Shown: positions 1 to 11,776, numbered from the stretch's first letter. The stretch is 64,000 bases of DNA from Cladocopium goreaui (GCA_947184155.2 CAMXCT020001113.1:840206-904205), one strand, 5' to 3'. Numbers and translations are program-made. Notes: generated from the sequence alone by a model not told the origin.

Positions 1-1806
1 CAGCTGCCTGTTACTTTGGGTAAGCCTCAACTATGTGGATATGTAGTGATGCGGTGGCGCACTACCACTTGCGATCATGAGAGACCACAAACACGGAATC
101 CATCTACAATACCTTAGCAACTTGCACGTTGAATTGCGCAGCAGAGGGGTATCACATAACTCAAATGCTTGACACACCTTCCATACAATTCAAGAATTTT
201 ACTGTCTTAATCTGTATTGCATGCATTGCAGTAGCCTGTGCTACAGCAATCTTAGCCAATCTTACATGAAGTTCCATATGTAGAGCAGGCTTGCAAGCAA
301 TTCCATCCATTGTCGTGGTTTGTTCAAACTTCCCTTTGGGCTCCCCATGACAAGGCCAAGACAGTGGACCAACCCTGTCTCTATCTGTCCATGTGAGTCA
401 AGAAAAAACTCTACGTACTATCATGCAATATCTATGAAGATAAATATGATTGTCTATATCCAGAAATCACACGTAAACATTACATGAACGCAAACAGTTC
501 AATCTATTTGTGTGAGACTTGAATTGTCGGACATCCTTTTCGTGAGATTGAACCCACTGGAACTAGATATGTTTCTCCATTCCTGAATGAAGCCAAAATA
601 TCAATACCACTCACAATGGAAAACAACCCCCCAAACTCCTTTTTTCCGAGGGCCTTGTCGTGCAGGTACATGACAAGCCTTCCAACTTTTCCAGCCAGCT
701 CCGCACCAGCAGTCACATTCACCTCGAGTTTGTGCGCCTTGTGATAAAGGCATCGTGGTCTTTAGCAAACACGCTGCAATTGATCTTGGATTCTCTTGGA
801 TGTGTATACATGGATAAGTTTGTTTACTCATTGCCAAGGTGTCCAAGGTGGTTCCCTTTGCACATCAGAATCTGCCGAGACTCTGTCCATTGAAAAGGAA
901 TGTGAATATGTATATATATACATATTATATTGATATGATATGGCCCATTAGGAGTGGGATATTCCGATATGGCAAACAGGTTTTACAAAATTGATTGGTT
1001 TACTAGCATGATCTGCGGGTTTAGACTTGCTGTCACATCTGTCACAGAAAGACAGATTCGACCAGGCTGTTTCGATATTTGAAACCAAAACTCTCATAAG
1101 TTAGACGCCACTCAATCAGCTGCCCATTTGAGCCCCGTGGCCGTGATCTTGACTGGAGATGTGCCACTCATCGCTCAAGTTGGGTGAAATCACTTCCACG
1201 CGTCTCACACCATGGAGGGAAACTTCGAAGCAATAAAGTGTCATTCGACGTGCGGTGTGCTAATGATGTGCTTAGGTCTTAGAAAATGTCGATGTCATTC
1301 GATGCCATGTATGTTCTGCAAGCAGTTTCACTTCGTCAGCCAAATCACAGCAGATTCCAGGCATGTTACTACACAATGCTAGACCCATTGATACAATTGA
1401 ATCCTATTGATACTGCAGAGACCACTGAGTGAACGCCATTTTCTGGAGCAGTCCCATAGACTGGGTTGCTTCTCACAATGCCAAACTATGAATTTCTCTT
1501 AAAATGAAACAAGAGAATGAGAAACCTGGTCAGACCCTTCTCTTCTGGGCACCGAACCTCTTGCATATCGACCTCCTGACTTTGGACAAGAACAGTTGGA
1601 CTGACCTTTGAACTGAAGGTTCATCACCTACTGCATCATATAGTTGTGCATTTACCGTAATATTTATATATATATGCATTGTGTCTGTGTATTTATTTGT
1701 GTTGTTTAAATCTATTTAAGATGTCATAGGGGGATCCATGATGTGAGAGGGATACATGATGTGATGTACGTCTACAGTTGATACACAGTCATGTACAATG
1801 CATTTC
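1..1806. other. Unassigned single-copy DNA
   Basis: Mixed-composition DNA with only short open frames (under about 80 codons) on both strands that show no third-position GC bias. I see no exon, RNA gene or repeat that I can defend here, apart from short TATA runs near 910 and 1665. Confidence 0.4.
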
Positions 1807-2740
1807 TATGCATGCATGCATGCATGTATGTATGTATGTATGTCATGTATGTATGTCATGTATGTATGTATGTATGTATGTATGTATGTATGTATGTATG
1901 TATGTATGTATGTATGTATGTATGTATGTATGTATGTATGTATGTATGTATGTATGTATGTATGTATGTATGTATGTATGTATGTATGTATGTATGTATG
2001 TATGTATGTATGTATGTATGTATGTATTTATGTACGTATGTATGTATGTATGTATGTATGTATGTAGCGTATGTCATGTATGTCATGTGGTATGTACGTA
2101 TGTACGTGTACGTATGTACGTATGTACGTATGTACGTATGTATGTATGTATGTATGTATGTATGTATGTATGTATGTATTGTATGTATGTATGTATGTAT
2201 GTATGTATGTATGTATGTATGTATGTATGTATGTATGTATGTATGTATGTATGTATGTACGTACGTATGTATGTATGTATGTATGTATGTATGTATGTAT
2301 GTATGTATGTATGTATGTATGTATGTATGTATGGTATGTATGTATGTATGGTATGTATGTATGTATGGTATGTATGTATGTATTGTATGTATGTATGGTA
2401 TGTAGGTATGTATGTATGGTATGTATGGTATGTATGGTATGTATGGTATGTATGGTATGTATGGTATGTATGGTATGTATGGTATGTATGGTATGCATGG
2501 TATGTATGGTGTGTATGGTATGTATGGTAGTATGGTATGTATGGTATGTATGGTATGTAGTATGATTATGTAGTTATGTATGATTATGTTGATTATGTAT
2601 GCTGGTATGATTATGTATGATTATGTATGATTATGTATGATTATGTATGATTATGTATGATTATGTATGATTATGTATGAATGTATGAATGTATGCATGC
2701 ATGCATGCATGCATGCATGCATGTATGTATGTATGTATAC
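1807..2740. repeat. TATG microsatellite block
   Basis: About 900 bp of near-perfect (TATG)n beginning after a GCATGCAT stretch. It degrades rightward into (GTATG GTATG TATG)-type units, then (GATTATGTAT)n, then back to GCATGCAT at 2690-2720. All six frames stay open because TATG units read as Met-Tyr-Val-Cys or Thr-Tyr-Ile-His; these are not genes. Confidence 0.97.
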
Positions 2741-3889
2741 AATTGATTTTTTGTTTTGTATTGAGATATACATGGTATAGTACATCATGGGAATCATGGG
2801 ACGTCACACAAGAGACCCAAACCTACAGTCCAAATCACTAAGCCTTTCTGGATATGGTGGCAGCAATCAGCGTTTTGTGGGCGGGTCATCTAAAATTATC
2901 TAAGCCTAACCCGTGGTGAACTCGTTTCCCAGTCGATCTGAGGTCATGGGCCATTGGCAAAGATGCGAGGTGCCCCAGGGTCGCCCATGTAGTCTGCCCC
3001 AGATTTGCTCAAGAACAGGGCCTCAGGACAAGCTCTTGGCTGAGGCCCCCATGGGTCAAACAAAAATGTAGTACACTGTTGGACATCAAGATAGCTGGTA
3101 AATGGACGTCCATCCGCCTGAATATTGTATAGCTATTGACCCAAATTCATTCATTTTGTACAATGAAATCTTTACGCCACTTTGCGACGAACCAGCAACC
3201 TGAGGTCATGCTAGGTAAGAGTAAAGTTGTTCGGAGCTCAAACAGGCACGTCCAGCACCAATTCACTTGCATTTGTCATCGACTTCACGTCCCCAGTGTC
3301 TTCAAAAGAGTTTCCTTTTAGAAGTGACAGAAAGACACAGAGTGCCTCGCACCATCCGAAAATGCTTTCATTTTCATTTTTCCCCTTTTCCATATCTTCC
3401 CACATCGAGCAGCCAGGTTTGCTTGCAGTCCTTGAATGACCGCCTCGCGAAGCTCAATACTGCACATGTGATCTGCATGAGGTTGCAAGGATATCTTTAG
3501 GATACATACACATACACACACACACATACGTACGTACATTACATGCACCGAAACATATATAGATAGATACATATGTAACATGTATGTATGTGTATATATA
3601 TATACACATTATGTATCTGTGTCTGTGTGTGTTTGCATCAATGGCAAAGAAGACATGCATGCTTCGTGTGAGTGTGAGTGCTTGGGGTTTGGTAATCCGG
3701 GAGGTTTTTGGGGCATTGGTGTGGGAGGCTGTGACACCTGCATGGGACCCAAAATGCTGGCAATCCTTCTCAAGTTCTTATGGAAAACATCTACAAAACT
3801 CTCAACTAACAAATGCTCCTATCAAAATTCCCTTCCAGAATCAGTCTTGCATCATCCTGCCTGCCCCACAAAGCGAATGTGTGGTTCAT
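2741..3889. other. Unassigned DNA with a short CACA/TACG microsatellite
   Basis: No convincing exon. A short ACAC-TACG-TATA simple repeat lies at about 3508-3615. The remainder is moderate-GC unique sequence with small frames on both strands. Confidence 0.4.
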
Positions 3890-4084
3890 TCGACCTTCCA
3901 AAGGCCCTGCAGCGCGACGATGACTCCAGAAATGATGCCATCTTCAAGCAAACTGTGGTACTACACCCGCCTGAAACACAATCTGCAAGTGTCAACACTG
4001 CAGAAGTTCACAATTGCCAACTTCGTCCAAGGCATGTACCTTGTGCAAAGTTTCTGCGAAGGCACTGGGTGTCAACGTCAATGA
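3890..4084 (+). CDS. Candidate 3' exon, unknown protein
   Basis: The frame ending at the TGA at 4082-4084 contains a tract with LWYYTRLKHN and LQKFTIANFVQGMYLVQ, amphipathic and with moderately biased third positions. The left edge is not defined by a clear splice acceptor; the frame is open leftward to 3584 but the upstream part is low complexity. The opposite strand is also partly open. I do not recognise the protein. It could be noncoding. Confidence 0.22.
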   Translation, partial: STFQRPCSATMTPEMMPSSSKLWYYTRLKHNLQVSTLQKFTIANFVQGMYLVQSFCEGTGCQRQ

Positions 4085-4394
4085 TTTGTTGTATTCCGGA
4101 TGTATCGTGACGTATTCTGGTTATTGAGAATCTCATGGACGCACCAAGCATGTGTGATGCCAGCGACTCCTCACTCGTCTGAGAATGACTAATGCAACAA
4201 GCTCTGCGGGGGTATATAGGTAGATACAGTAGGTAGATGGACGGATGCGATCGATCGACCGATCAATCATGAATAAGTACATACGGACGTACGCATCAAT
4301 ACATACGAGTACATGCGTATACACAAAATTAGATGTATACATAGTATACAAACATCTTTCCAATGTACATACACACATACATACACTGACAGCA

Positions 4395-4877
4395 TTTGAA
4401 CTGAGCAAACACAGACGCAGACACCCAAATGCAGCAGCGCAGGCCAACGAGCACGCAGAGAGAAGATTAAAGGCGCAGTGGAAAATGCAGAAAGGAGAAC
4501 GAGGGTTTGTGACTAGCAGACTGCCTTCACTTTCATGGCAAATCAACACAGCCAACAAGATTCGGATGCCAGATGGACAGTCCATGACAATGCTGCAAGA
4601 ACCCAACATTACTTCAAAACTTCTGACAAACACCATGACAATCTCTGTAACTATGCAAATCTCTGTAAGACCTCGTGGCATGGTTTTACAAGCCTCTATT
4701 GCGCAGTCACAGTCTCCAGACCATGCATATCACGTCCATGTTCAATCTTGTATTTTGACCAGCGAAACGCAGTCCGCTTTTGAGCCTTTGGACTACACGT
4801 CAGCAGTGCATGCCAAGAGAACTCAACATGCTGGAACAAAAATCTTCCCTAACAAACGAAAATGGATCCTGCGCTAA
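4395..4877 (+). CDS. Weak candidate coding stretch, unknown
   Basis: A 161-codon open stretch with a basic N-terminal part (KHRRRHPN, AERRLKAQWKMQKGERG) and stop TAA at 4875-4877. The frame continues left into TACA microsatellite that cannot be coding. The minus strand is also open over much of the same interval with Cys/Leu-rich content, so strand and reality are both uncertain. No domain recognised. Confidence 0.15.
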   Translation, partial: FELSKHRRRHPNAAAQANEHAERRLKAQWKMQKGERGFVTSRLPSLSWQINTANKIRMPDGQSMTMLQEPNITSKLLTNTMTISVTMQISVRPRGMVLQASIAQSQSPDHAYHVHVQSCILTSETQSAFEPLDYTSAVHAKRTQHAGTKIFPNKRKWILR

Positions 4878-5076
4878 CTTGCGCCCTTTTCGGAAGGGGA
4901 CAGCACCCTGCTAGGGTGAAATTCATGGTGCTGCCAAAAAGAGGCCTACAAATTTGAAAGACTACCTGCCTGATTTGAGGAGGGCTCCCCTCCGCCGCAC
5001 TGTGGGGTTCGTGACCACTTGCATGTCATAGAGGAGGCAAATGCCGGCGTAATGAAGAGTCATCATCTGTACGCAG

Positions 5077-5225
5077 ATTGCCGCGGTCTCCCGGTCAGCC
5101 ACTGGCGGCCCCCACGCGCGAGTTTCGATTCGGAAGGAGTGCGCAAACAGATCTTCGGCAAAGTGCTCACAGCAATGGTTGTGCTGAACGAAAAGGAGAA
5201 AAACGTGCCATCACTGTCAAAATAG
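5077..5225 (+). CDS. Candidate terminal exon, unknown protein
   Basis: It starts after an acceptor-like ACGCAG (5071-5076) with two leading bases, runs 48 codons and stops at TAG 5223-5225. Third positions are strongly G/C in the first half (TGC CGC GGT CTC CCG GTC AGC CAC TGG CGG), which is not true of the other frames. The C-terminal end (GVRKQIFGKVLTAMVVLNEK) is a helix-like amphipathic stretch. No family recognised; upstream exons were not found. Confidence 0.38.
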
Positions 5226-8200
5226 GAGGAATCCAAGCATGAGGGGCATGCAGTCTGGGTGCCCCTAACCCAGGACGAAGGAGATCTCCGGCAGAATTGG
5301 CAGCAGAAGTCAGAAAAACGAAATGAAGGGAGCGCCCATTGTATTTGCGGTATTGAAAAGGCCATGAATAGGCAAATAGTTGATCCACAAAAGGATGCAC
5401 CATAACGGTAAGCAGAATCGTCCTTGGCCCTCACCATTTGACAAAGAGCAGCCATTGTAGATTTCCCTTAGTAGAAAAAACAAACATTAGTAGAATGGCA
5501 AAGCAGCAAAGCAGTTGCGCCATGGCAGAGAGAGTAGATCGATCCGCTCAATTTGCTCACGCTTGTGCCAAAGACCTCCATGTTCAATCTGTGGAGGTAT
5601 TTATGTGTTTAATTGACTGTGTCGCAAGCACAAAACAGCAGGAGTCCACAAAATGGATGAAAAAGAGTTTGGCTTTGTGTTTGTCTAGTCGTGGTGGTGC
5701 TTCCTCGGCCGTGATTGATATGTGATTGATCTTCTTGGTCATACACCAATGCCACATGCTCCACAATCTAAAAAACCCTCTGCGATCAACAAATCCAAGT
5801 TGCACGAAGTCGTAGGCATGTTGACATTCCGCCAGGGTACAGACTCTGTCAAGCCTGGTTCAGACCCGTTTGGGCGGAGTGGAGGACTGAGGAAACAATC
5901 TTACCAGAAACGGTTGAAAATACGAAAAAGCCAGGCCGGCAAAGGAAAGGCTTGTCTCATTTTGGTCATGGAGACTCAACAAGGAGCTCAGCCACTAGCA
6001 TATCGGCTAGAAACCATTCAGAACACACCCAGCCGCTCAGTCGTATGATTTGCCTTCTAATGTTTGGTTTTTAGGTCCAACCATTCACGCATTGCTAAGT
6101 CCCAGCTTGTTCCCTGAACTGTCCCATGGAAGCTATGGGAAGCTCTGGAACGCCCCCTCTGTTTCGCCAACAGCAATAGGAACTCTTAGAGTGCAATCGG
6201 CAAACCATCGAAGGCGAGTCCAGCCAACAAGAAAAGGTTACAACTTGTGGCAACTGCTGGTGCCATTTTGAATAGACGGTTTGGGACTTGACCTGAGACA
6301 TACCCAGATAGACTTGCATGACTTGCACCCGCTGGATTTGTTCTTGCAAACCCAGTTGCACAGTGAGCATCTGTCGAAAAGTCAGCTTCCTTGGGAGCTG
6401 CTACAGCAGGACCGAAAGTGATGCCACTTGTTTTTCAGGGGGCAGAACTTGGATCTTTGATGATCTTTGATGATCTTTGGTCTTACATACAACTTCAAAA
6501 GGGAAACCTCTATAAAGAACCATATCTCTGTTGCGAACCGGTTTTTCTTTAGGGCCACTGGCGCAGCATTGCGTCATTGCGCCACGGTGCTTGGAGGTTC
6601 GCAAAACCAGAGTAGTGGCGGAAGCATCAAGGTCACCCATCTCCATGGTGGCACCTCGCTGAGACCGATCAGCTATCAGTGACATAGACTACATAGATAT
6701 TGATAGAGACTGATACACAGTTTAGGCATGTTTAGGCGATGCAACTGACTCATCCCATCCTAATTTTTTGGCTCACAAGTGCTAACATCTCGGGAAACCT
6801 CGTTTCACTACTCCTGCACCGGTGCCTAGACTGGGCACCAAAATCTGGATCCACTGGCTCCGCCCTTGTGCTAAGCCTCAAACTCACTCCGCAGAGGTTG
6901 CCGTGTGATCCAGGGGATTTGGTTCCCAATCCCTGGATGAACCCACGGAATCAGCTGACAACAGTGAACAGTGAGATGATCATTGATTGACAGTGATGAA
7001 TACATATGTGTATACAATATAAGCATATATAAGCTGTATACACGCATGGTTAATATGTATATATATATAATATGTCATGTTATGTCATTTATCCCTTCGG
7101 CGATGATCATCCATCAATCAGCTTACCGCGTCTCGTCAGCTGATTCACGCTGGGGTTGCGGGTTCCTTGATCAAACGGACGAGCACAAGTCGCAGCACCG
7201 CAAACAGCTTGACCAGGGCTGTAGTAATTTTTAGTACACTTTCTGCCTCTGACTTTGCAGCATATGTATATATATATATGTATATATATATATATTTCTA
7301 TAATATATATATATAATTGTATACGTATTTATGTATCCACCATGGTTCGGCAGCCTGGAAAAAACTAGAGTCAGAATTTAGAAGCTAGACACCCTTTTGC
7401 CGTGGGCTGTCATAGCTTTCTGTATGAAAGTCCCAAGAGTAAAACTTGTTCAAGCTGATTGTCCTAAGTTTCCTTGACGAGGTTGGTCCATCAATACTGA
7501 GCAATGTGAAGTGTTATCTCCATCGCAACCCCTCATTTCTATTCATTTCTCATATGATTCGTGGCTTCAACATGGACATGATCCAGCAATACAAAGCCAG
7601 CAGCCCCATATCACGCGACATAGGGAGCATCCGAGTGGTTCGCTCAACCTTGCACTCCCCATCCACCCATCTTAAATGCACGCATCTCTTGCCTGTGTCA
7701 TGGCGATGACACGGATTGACAGTGGCACTGGCTTCAGTCCGAATCTGTGATTTGCTTGGTTCTCCTGCTTTCTGTATGAACTACCAGGACTACCATTTGT
7801 CCTTCAGCAAAAGGAGAATAGTCAGTAAGTCTGACTTTTTGGGCATGAAAATTGACCAATTCTCATGCATATGCTGGGGTGCATTGAATCGTTTCACATT
7901 TTGTCTCTGGCTTTGCCTGTCTCGAAATTACCTATATGCATCACCCTAGGCCACTGGGCCAGTGTCATCTGCAACAAGATAAGGATACCGTTTCCTTAAA
8001 GCAAAATATGTGTCTGGCTTTGATCCTCAGCATCTGCTCCAGTTGTATGCAGCAGATGGGTGCTGATCATGAAGAGTGGGACACTGCATCGTAAAAACTC
8101 TCGAATATGGAAACTATTCAGGCAAACTGAAAAATGGAGCCATGTACATATGGTTGAAGCATCTTGGATACCCGGTGGCTTCTTCGTGAAGCTTAAACGG

Positions 8201-8644
8201 TCCTATCAGCAGCACTGCGCTGTCGTCGCTGACATCGTTTTTCTGCAATAGGAGCAACGCTTCAGGGTCGAAGGATTCAACCCATCCCAGGTGCCAGGTC
8301 AGGACCCAATAAACTTTGCCCCTCTGGAACCATGAAAATGTCAAACCGCCAATGGAGATGGAACCAAATAGTCATGAAGTCATGAAGTTTCAAGGCCAAC
8401 TACCCACTTTGGTGTCTTCCTCTTGGAAGCCGTTGGGCCGTAACCTCCAAAGTGGGGCGAGGCAATTGCCAAAGGTGAGACACTCCACCTGAGTCCGGAG
8501 CTTTGATGCATCGATTTTAGCAGAAAAAATGGTAGAAGCATAATGAAACTCTCAGCATGAATAGATATTCATACAACTGTGTCTGTAAATTGTAATATGC
8601 AATATATGCAATGCATGAAGACGCCAAAGCTTATGTGTTGAATA
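5226..8644. other. Unassigned intergenic or intronic DNA
   Basis: Over 3 kb without a defensible gene. Contents: short open frames on both strands without codon bias, small TATA microsatellites near 7035-7080 and 7262-7320, and a short GATGATCTTT duplication near 6453-6480. A CAGCAG-flanked tract near 8030-8060 is not supported as an exon. Confidence 0.4.
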
Positions 8645-8849
8645 TGTAATCCCTTCCCCCTATTACAAAACGTCCCCCAAATACTAAAAACAGGGGTCCA
8701 TCTCTAATTTCGGAAAATTTCAGATTGGCCAATTTGACTTTTAATTGATCCCCTTTAGAAAACAATGTCAAAATAAAGCTACCATTTGTGGGTTTTGCCC
8801 CCTAATAATAAAAACTAGTTCACCCCGGGGTGTTTATTATTAGGGTCTG

Positions 8850-9140
8850 TCCGAAATTTTTGGCAATATTTTAATTGCGTTATATAAGGAAAATTAATTC
8901 ATTTTGAAATCGGAAAAAACAGTTTTATTATTCAGGGTTTAATTTCATTAATAGGGTCCGCTTCGAAATCGAATTTTTGGCAATATTTTAATTGCGTTAT
9001 ATAAGGAAATTTAATTGATTTTGAGATCGGAACAACTAGTTTTGATTACTAAGGTTTTAATTTTATTAATAGGGTCCGCTTCTTCGAAATCGAATGTTTG
9101 TCAATATTTTAATTGCGTTATATAAGGAAATTTAATTGAT
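8850..9140 (+). repeat. 118-bp direct repeats, left cluster
   Basis: About 2.4 copies of an AT-rich unit containing GGCAATATTTTAATTGCG, TATATAAGGAAATTTAATTG and AATAGGGTCCGCTTCGAAAT. The same unit in the same orientation recurs at 10565-10878. A 21-bp stretch at 9120-9140 is repeated exactly at 10565-10585, so 9141-10564 looks like material inserted into a once continuous array. Confidence 0.85.
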
Positions 9141-9160
9141 TCCCTAAGATGCTTTGCGAA

Positions 9161-9964
9161 GCATTTTATAGAGAAAATTGGTTATAAAATGGTCCTCCGT
9201 CAGCCAACATCCAGACAGCAAGTGGGAACCCTCTATGAAATGACCTCTCCGTCATCTCTATGAAATGCTTCTCCGCAGACGACGCGTGTGCAAAGACACG
9301 CAGTGCGACATCGGGCAACAACCCAGTTATCCTCTATAAAATGCTGCTCCAATCTAGGTGTTGTCTTCGAAGCGCTGCTCCAATATGGCACGACATGTCT
9401 ATAAAATGCCTTTTCCACAGGCGGTTGCTAAATCCTTAGCTGGCTAAAGCCAGTGGGCGCTAGCCCAGGGATTTTAGATGGCTGGCCCAGCGGTATTTAA
9501 TAAAGGTTGCAAGGCGCACGCGTGTGTTCGACTCAGACCCTACAGTTGCAAGAATCACTGTGCATCCATGTGCATCCTTCAAACTGCCACCTACGGAATA
9601 CCAAGAAAGTAAAGCCTCTATAAAATGCCTGTTCCATACAAGCCAGTATATGCTCTTAAAGCATCTTAAAGATCAAGGTTGCCCCCAGTTTCCCTCTATA
9701 AAATGCACTTTCCTTTCACAACATGGTCCATAAATAACGGTAATATTTTGCAAAGAATCCCTCCTATAAAATGCATCATCCATCTGCAACATCTTGCACC
9801 TCTCTATAATCAACTATAATCTTTGATCCTGGGAAGGAAGCTCTCTCTAAAATGGTAAAAGAGGGAGCTCTGGAGGGGCATTTTATAGACGGCCAAGCAA
9901 GTCCTCTATAAAATGAGTCCCGGAACAGCATTTTATAGAGGTAAAGCATGTGCATTTTATAGAG
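9161..9964. repeat. Cluster of about 14 CTCTATAAAATGC 13-mers
   Basis: Exact or one-mismatch copies of CTCTATAAAATGC occur on the plus strand near 9180, 9232, 9256, 9332, 9398, 9616, 9694, 9761, 9843 and 9904, and inverted near 9161, 9878, 9928 and 9952. Most plus copies are followed within about 4 bases by TTCC or CTCC. Spacings vary from about 24 to 218 bp and the DNA between copies is unrelated. This is neither a tandem repeat nor a regular-spacer CRISPR array. Function unknown. Confidence 0.8.
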
Positions 9965-10015
9965 GATCAAGGGGTATATATGGTGCAGCGTTGGCCACCC
10001 CCCCTCCCGTGGTGG

Positions 10016-10490
10016 TGGTATGTTGGTATGCTGGTATGCTGGTATGCTGGTATGTTGGTATGTTGGTATGTTGGTATGTTGGTATGTTGGTATGTTGGTA
10101 TGTATGTTGGTATGTTGGTATGTATGTGTGTATGTATGTATGTATGTATGTATGTATGTATGTATGTACGTATGTATGTATGTACGTAGGTATGTAGGTA
10201 GGTAGGTAGGTAGGTAGGTTGGCAGGTAGGTAGGTAGGTATGTATGTCTGTGTGTGTGTATGTGTGTATGTATGTTGTATGTATGTATGTATGTATGTAT
10301 GTATGTATGTATGTATGTAGGTAGGTAGGTAGGTAGGTAGATAGGTAGGTAGGTAGGTAGGTATGTCTGTGTGTGTGTGTGTCTGTGTGTGTGTGTATGT
10401 ATGTATGTATGTATGTATGTATTTATGTATGTAGGTAGGTACGTAGGTAGGTAGGTAGGTAGGTAGGTATGTATGTATGTATATATATAT
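10016..10490. repeat. TATG / GTAG / TTGG microsatellite
   Basis: Successive blocks of GGTATGCT, GGTATGTT, TATG, GTAG and TGTG units. Long frames across it (Tyr-Val-Cys or His-Thr-Tyr repeats) are artefacts of the simple sequence. Confidence 0.96.
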
Positions 10491-10564
10491 ATGTATATAC
10501 ACCACCACAGGGGCACCATACCCCCCCATCCAATGGGGGGGGTGGGAACACGGGACACGGGACC

Positions 10565-10878
10565 ATATAAGGAAATTTAATTGATTTTGAGATCGGAACA
10601 ACTAGTTTTGATTATTAAGGTTTTAATTTTATTAATAGGGTCCGCTTCGAAATCGAATTTTTGGCAATATTTTAATTGCGTTATATAAGGAAATTTAATT
10701 GATTTTGAGATCGGAACAACTAGTTTTTATTATTAAGGGTTTAATTTTATTAATAGGGTCCGCTTCGAAATCGAATTTTTGGCAATATTTTAATTGCGTT
10801 ATATAAGGAAATTTAATTGATTTTGAAATCGGAAAAAATAGTTTTTATTATTAAGGGTTTAATTTTATTAATAGGGTT
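10565..10878 (+). repeat. 118-bp direct repeats, right cluster
   Basis: About 2.7 copies of the unit seen at 8850-9140, in the same orientation, leading into a GGGTATTTATTATTAGG stretch and then the right terminal inverted repeat. Confidence 0.85.
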
Positions 10879-11263
10879 CCCTAATAATAAATACCCCCCG
10901 AATACTAAAAACTACCTGAGGTGTTTATTAATAGGGGGGGACGTCTAGTATTAGGGGGAAAGGATTACAAATCTAAGTGTATGATACTAGATGCAATGTA
11001 ATTGTGAGATATTGTAAGTACACACAAGAAAAATAAAAACACATCCATGTCAGACCTTGGGCCCACTCAGCACGTTACGACTACGACTCGATCAGACGCT
11101 TGCCTGGGCAGACGAACAACGCAATGATTGCCATGGGCATGTTGCAAAAAGTGGGGATCTTCTCGCCAAAATCGAGTGTTTAAAGGTTTTTCTTCTGCGA
11201 TTTAAGTGTCCCAAATCGTTGCAAATCTCTAAGCCCCGCAATGCTTCGCAATTGAAATCCCCA

Positions 11264-11299
11264 GCCTTTTTGCAAGAATTGGAAGACTGCCGTCGCAAC
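11264..11299 (-). CDS. J-domain protein, exon encoding VATAVFQFLQKG
   Basis: Read leftward from 11299 this short exon encodes VATAVFQFLQKG, which I recognise as the segment that follows HPDKNPD in many dinoflagellate J-domain proteins. The preceding intron ends GGTGGACAG. The left boundary is placed at a GC donor-like AAAAAG/GC; the last exon beyond it was not identified. It joins in phase 0 to the exon at 11493-11618. Confidence 0.65.
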
Positions 11300-11492
11300 C
11301 TGTCCACCAGAGTGCAAATCTTAAGTGTCTGCAGGCTGGCTAACCGAGTTTCTTTCGAAGTTTGTTGGCATCTATTTGCGCGATGGACGCGCAGTTTACT
11401 GTTTTTCAGATGTCAGGTCTCATGGAAACAAATGAAAAACAGAAGAATGCTGATGTACCGAAACCAGGTAACGATCTTCCGGAGTGGGCCTC

Positions 11493-11618
11493 CTGCTGAT
11501 CTGGGTTCTTGTCTGGATGCCACTTCCGAAGCAAAGCCCTAAACTCCCTCAGGGACAACGCCACGCCAGGTGGAGCTGAAGAATAAGTCACTTGCAGTTG
11601 GCAACCATGTGGCTGTGT
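11493..11618 (-). CDS. J-domain protein, exon carrying the HPD motif
   Basis: This 42-codon exon follows a strong acceptor (CCCCTCTTTTCAG). It contains LREFRALLRKWHPDKNPDQQ, that is helix II and the HPD loop of a DnaJ/Hsp40 J-domain, the part that stimulates Hsp70 ATPase. The donor is not GT: after CAGCAG the intron begins GAGG, so the simplest reading is a GA donor, a class reported for dinoflagellate nuclear introns; a CAG-repeat shift does not create GT. Both edges are phase 0. As only helix II and the HPD loop are visible, the client and compartment are unknown. Confidence 0.72.
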
Positions 11619-11707
11619 CTGAAAAGAGGGGTATAGCCGGTATAGCTCGAAATGTCCAGTTTAACTGGGAAAAGGATGCATAGGATGATGCATAGGATGA
11701 TGCAGAC

Positions 11708-11776
11708 ATGTTGCTTGGAGCGATTTTCCTTCGACTCAATCTCTTTGAGCTTCATCAGCTTTTCCAAGGCCTCACG
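11708..11776 (-). CDS. J-domain protein, charged coiled-coil exon
   Basis: A 23-codon exon beginning at an AAAG acceptor, with the charged helix EKLMKLKEIESKENRSKQH, and a GT donor at 11707-11706. Phase 0 at both ends, so it joins directly to the HPD exon. It gives the protein a coiled-coil or linker segment just N-terminal to the J-domain. Confidence 0.55.

Larger units (their letters stand above)
8645..10969. mobile_element. 2.3-kb element bounded by terminal inverted repeats
   Basis: The left end reads TGTAATCCCTTCCCCCTATT; the reverse complement of the right end reads TGTAATCCTTTCCCCCTAAT, and similarity continues through an ACGTCCCCC tract. These ends define an inverted-repeat pair of about 30 bp. 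Inside are, in order, direct 118-bp repeats, the 13-mer cluster, a TATG/GTAG microsatellite and more copies of the 118-bp repeat. No transposase frame is present, so it would be non-autonomous. I could not identify a clear target-site duplication (AATA left, AATC right). The superfamily is unknown. Confidence 0.55.

Noticed and set aside
1778-2565. Long Cys/Tyr/Val/Met frames on both strands
   Set aside because: Produced by the TATG microsatellite; all frames are open by composition.
4133-4681. 182-codon minus-strand frame, Cys/Leu-rich
   Set aside because: Overlaps a TACA microsatellite and an equally open plus strand; no splice or codon support.
5063-5455. 130-codon minus-strand frame
   Set aside because: The plus strand over 5077-5225 has the better GC3 bias, and the minus frame looks like its shadow.
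7262-7320. TATA-box promoter candidates in TATATA runs
   Set aside because: Simple repeats; dinoflagellate promoters are not known to depend on classical TATA boxes, and no gene start lies nearby.
9161-9964. CRISPR-like array
   Set aside because: The 13-mer is too short, occurs in both orientations and its spacers range from about 10 to 200 bp; the genome is eukaryotic.
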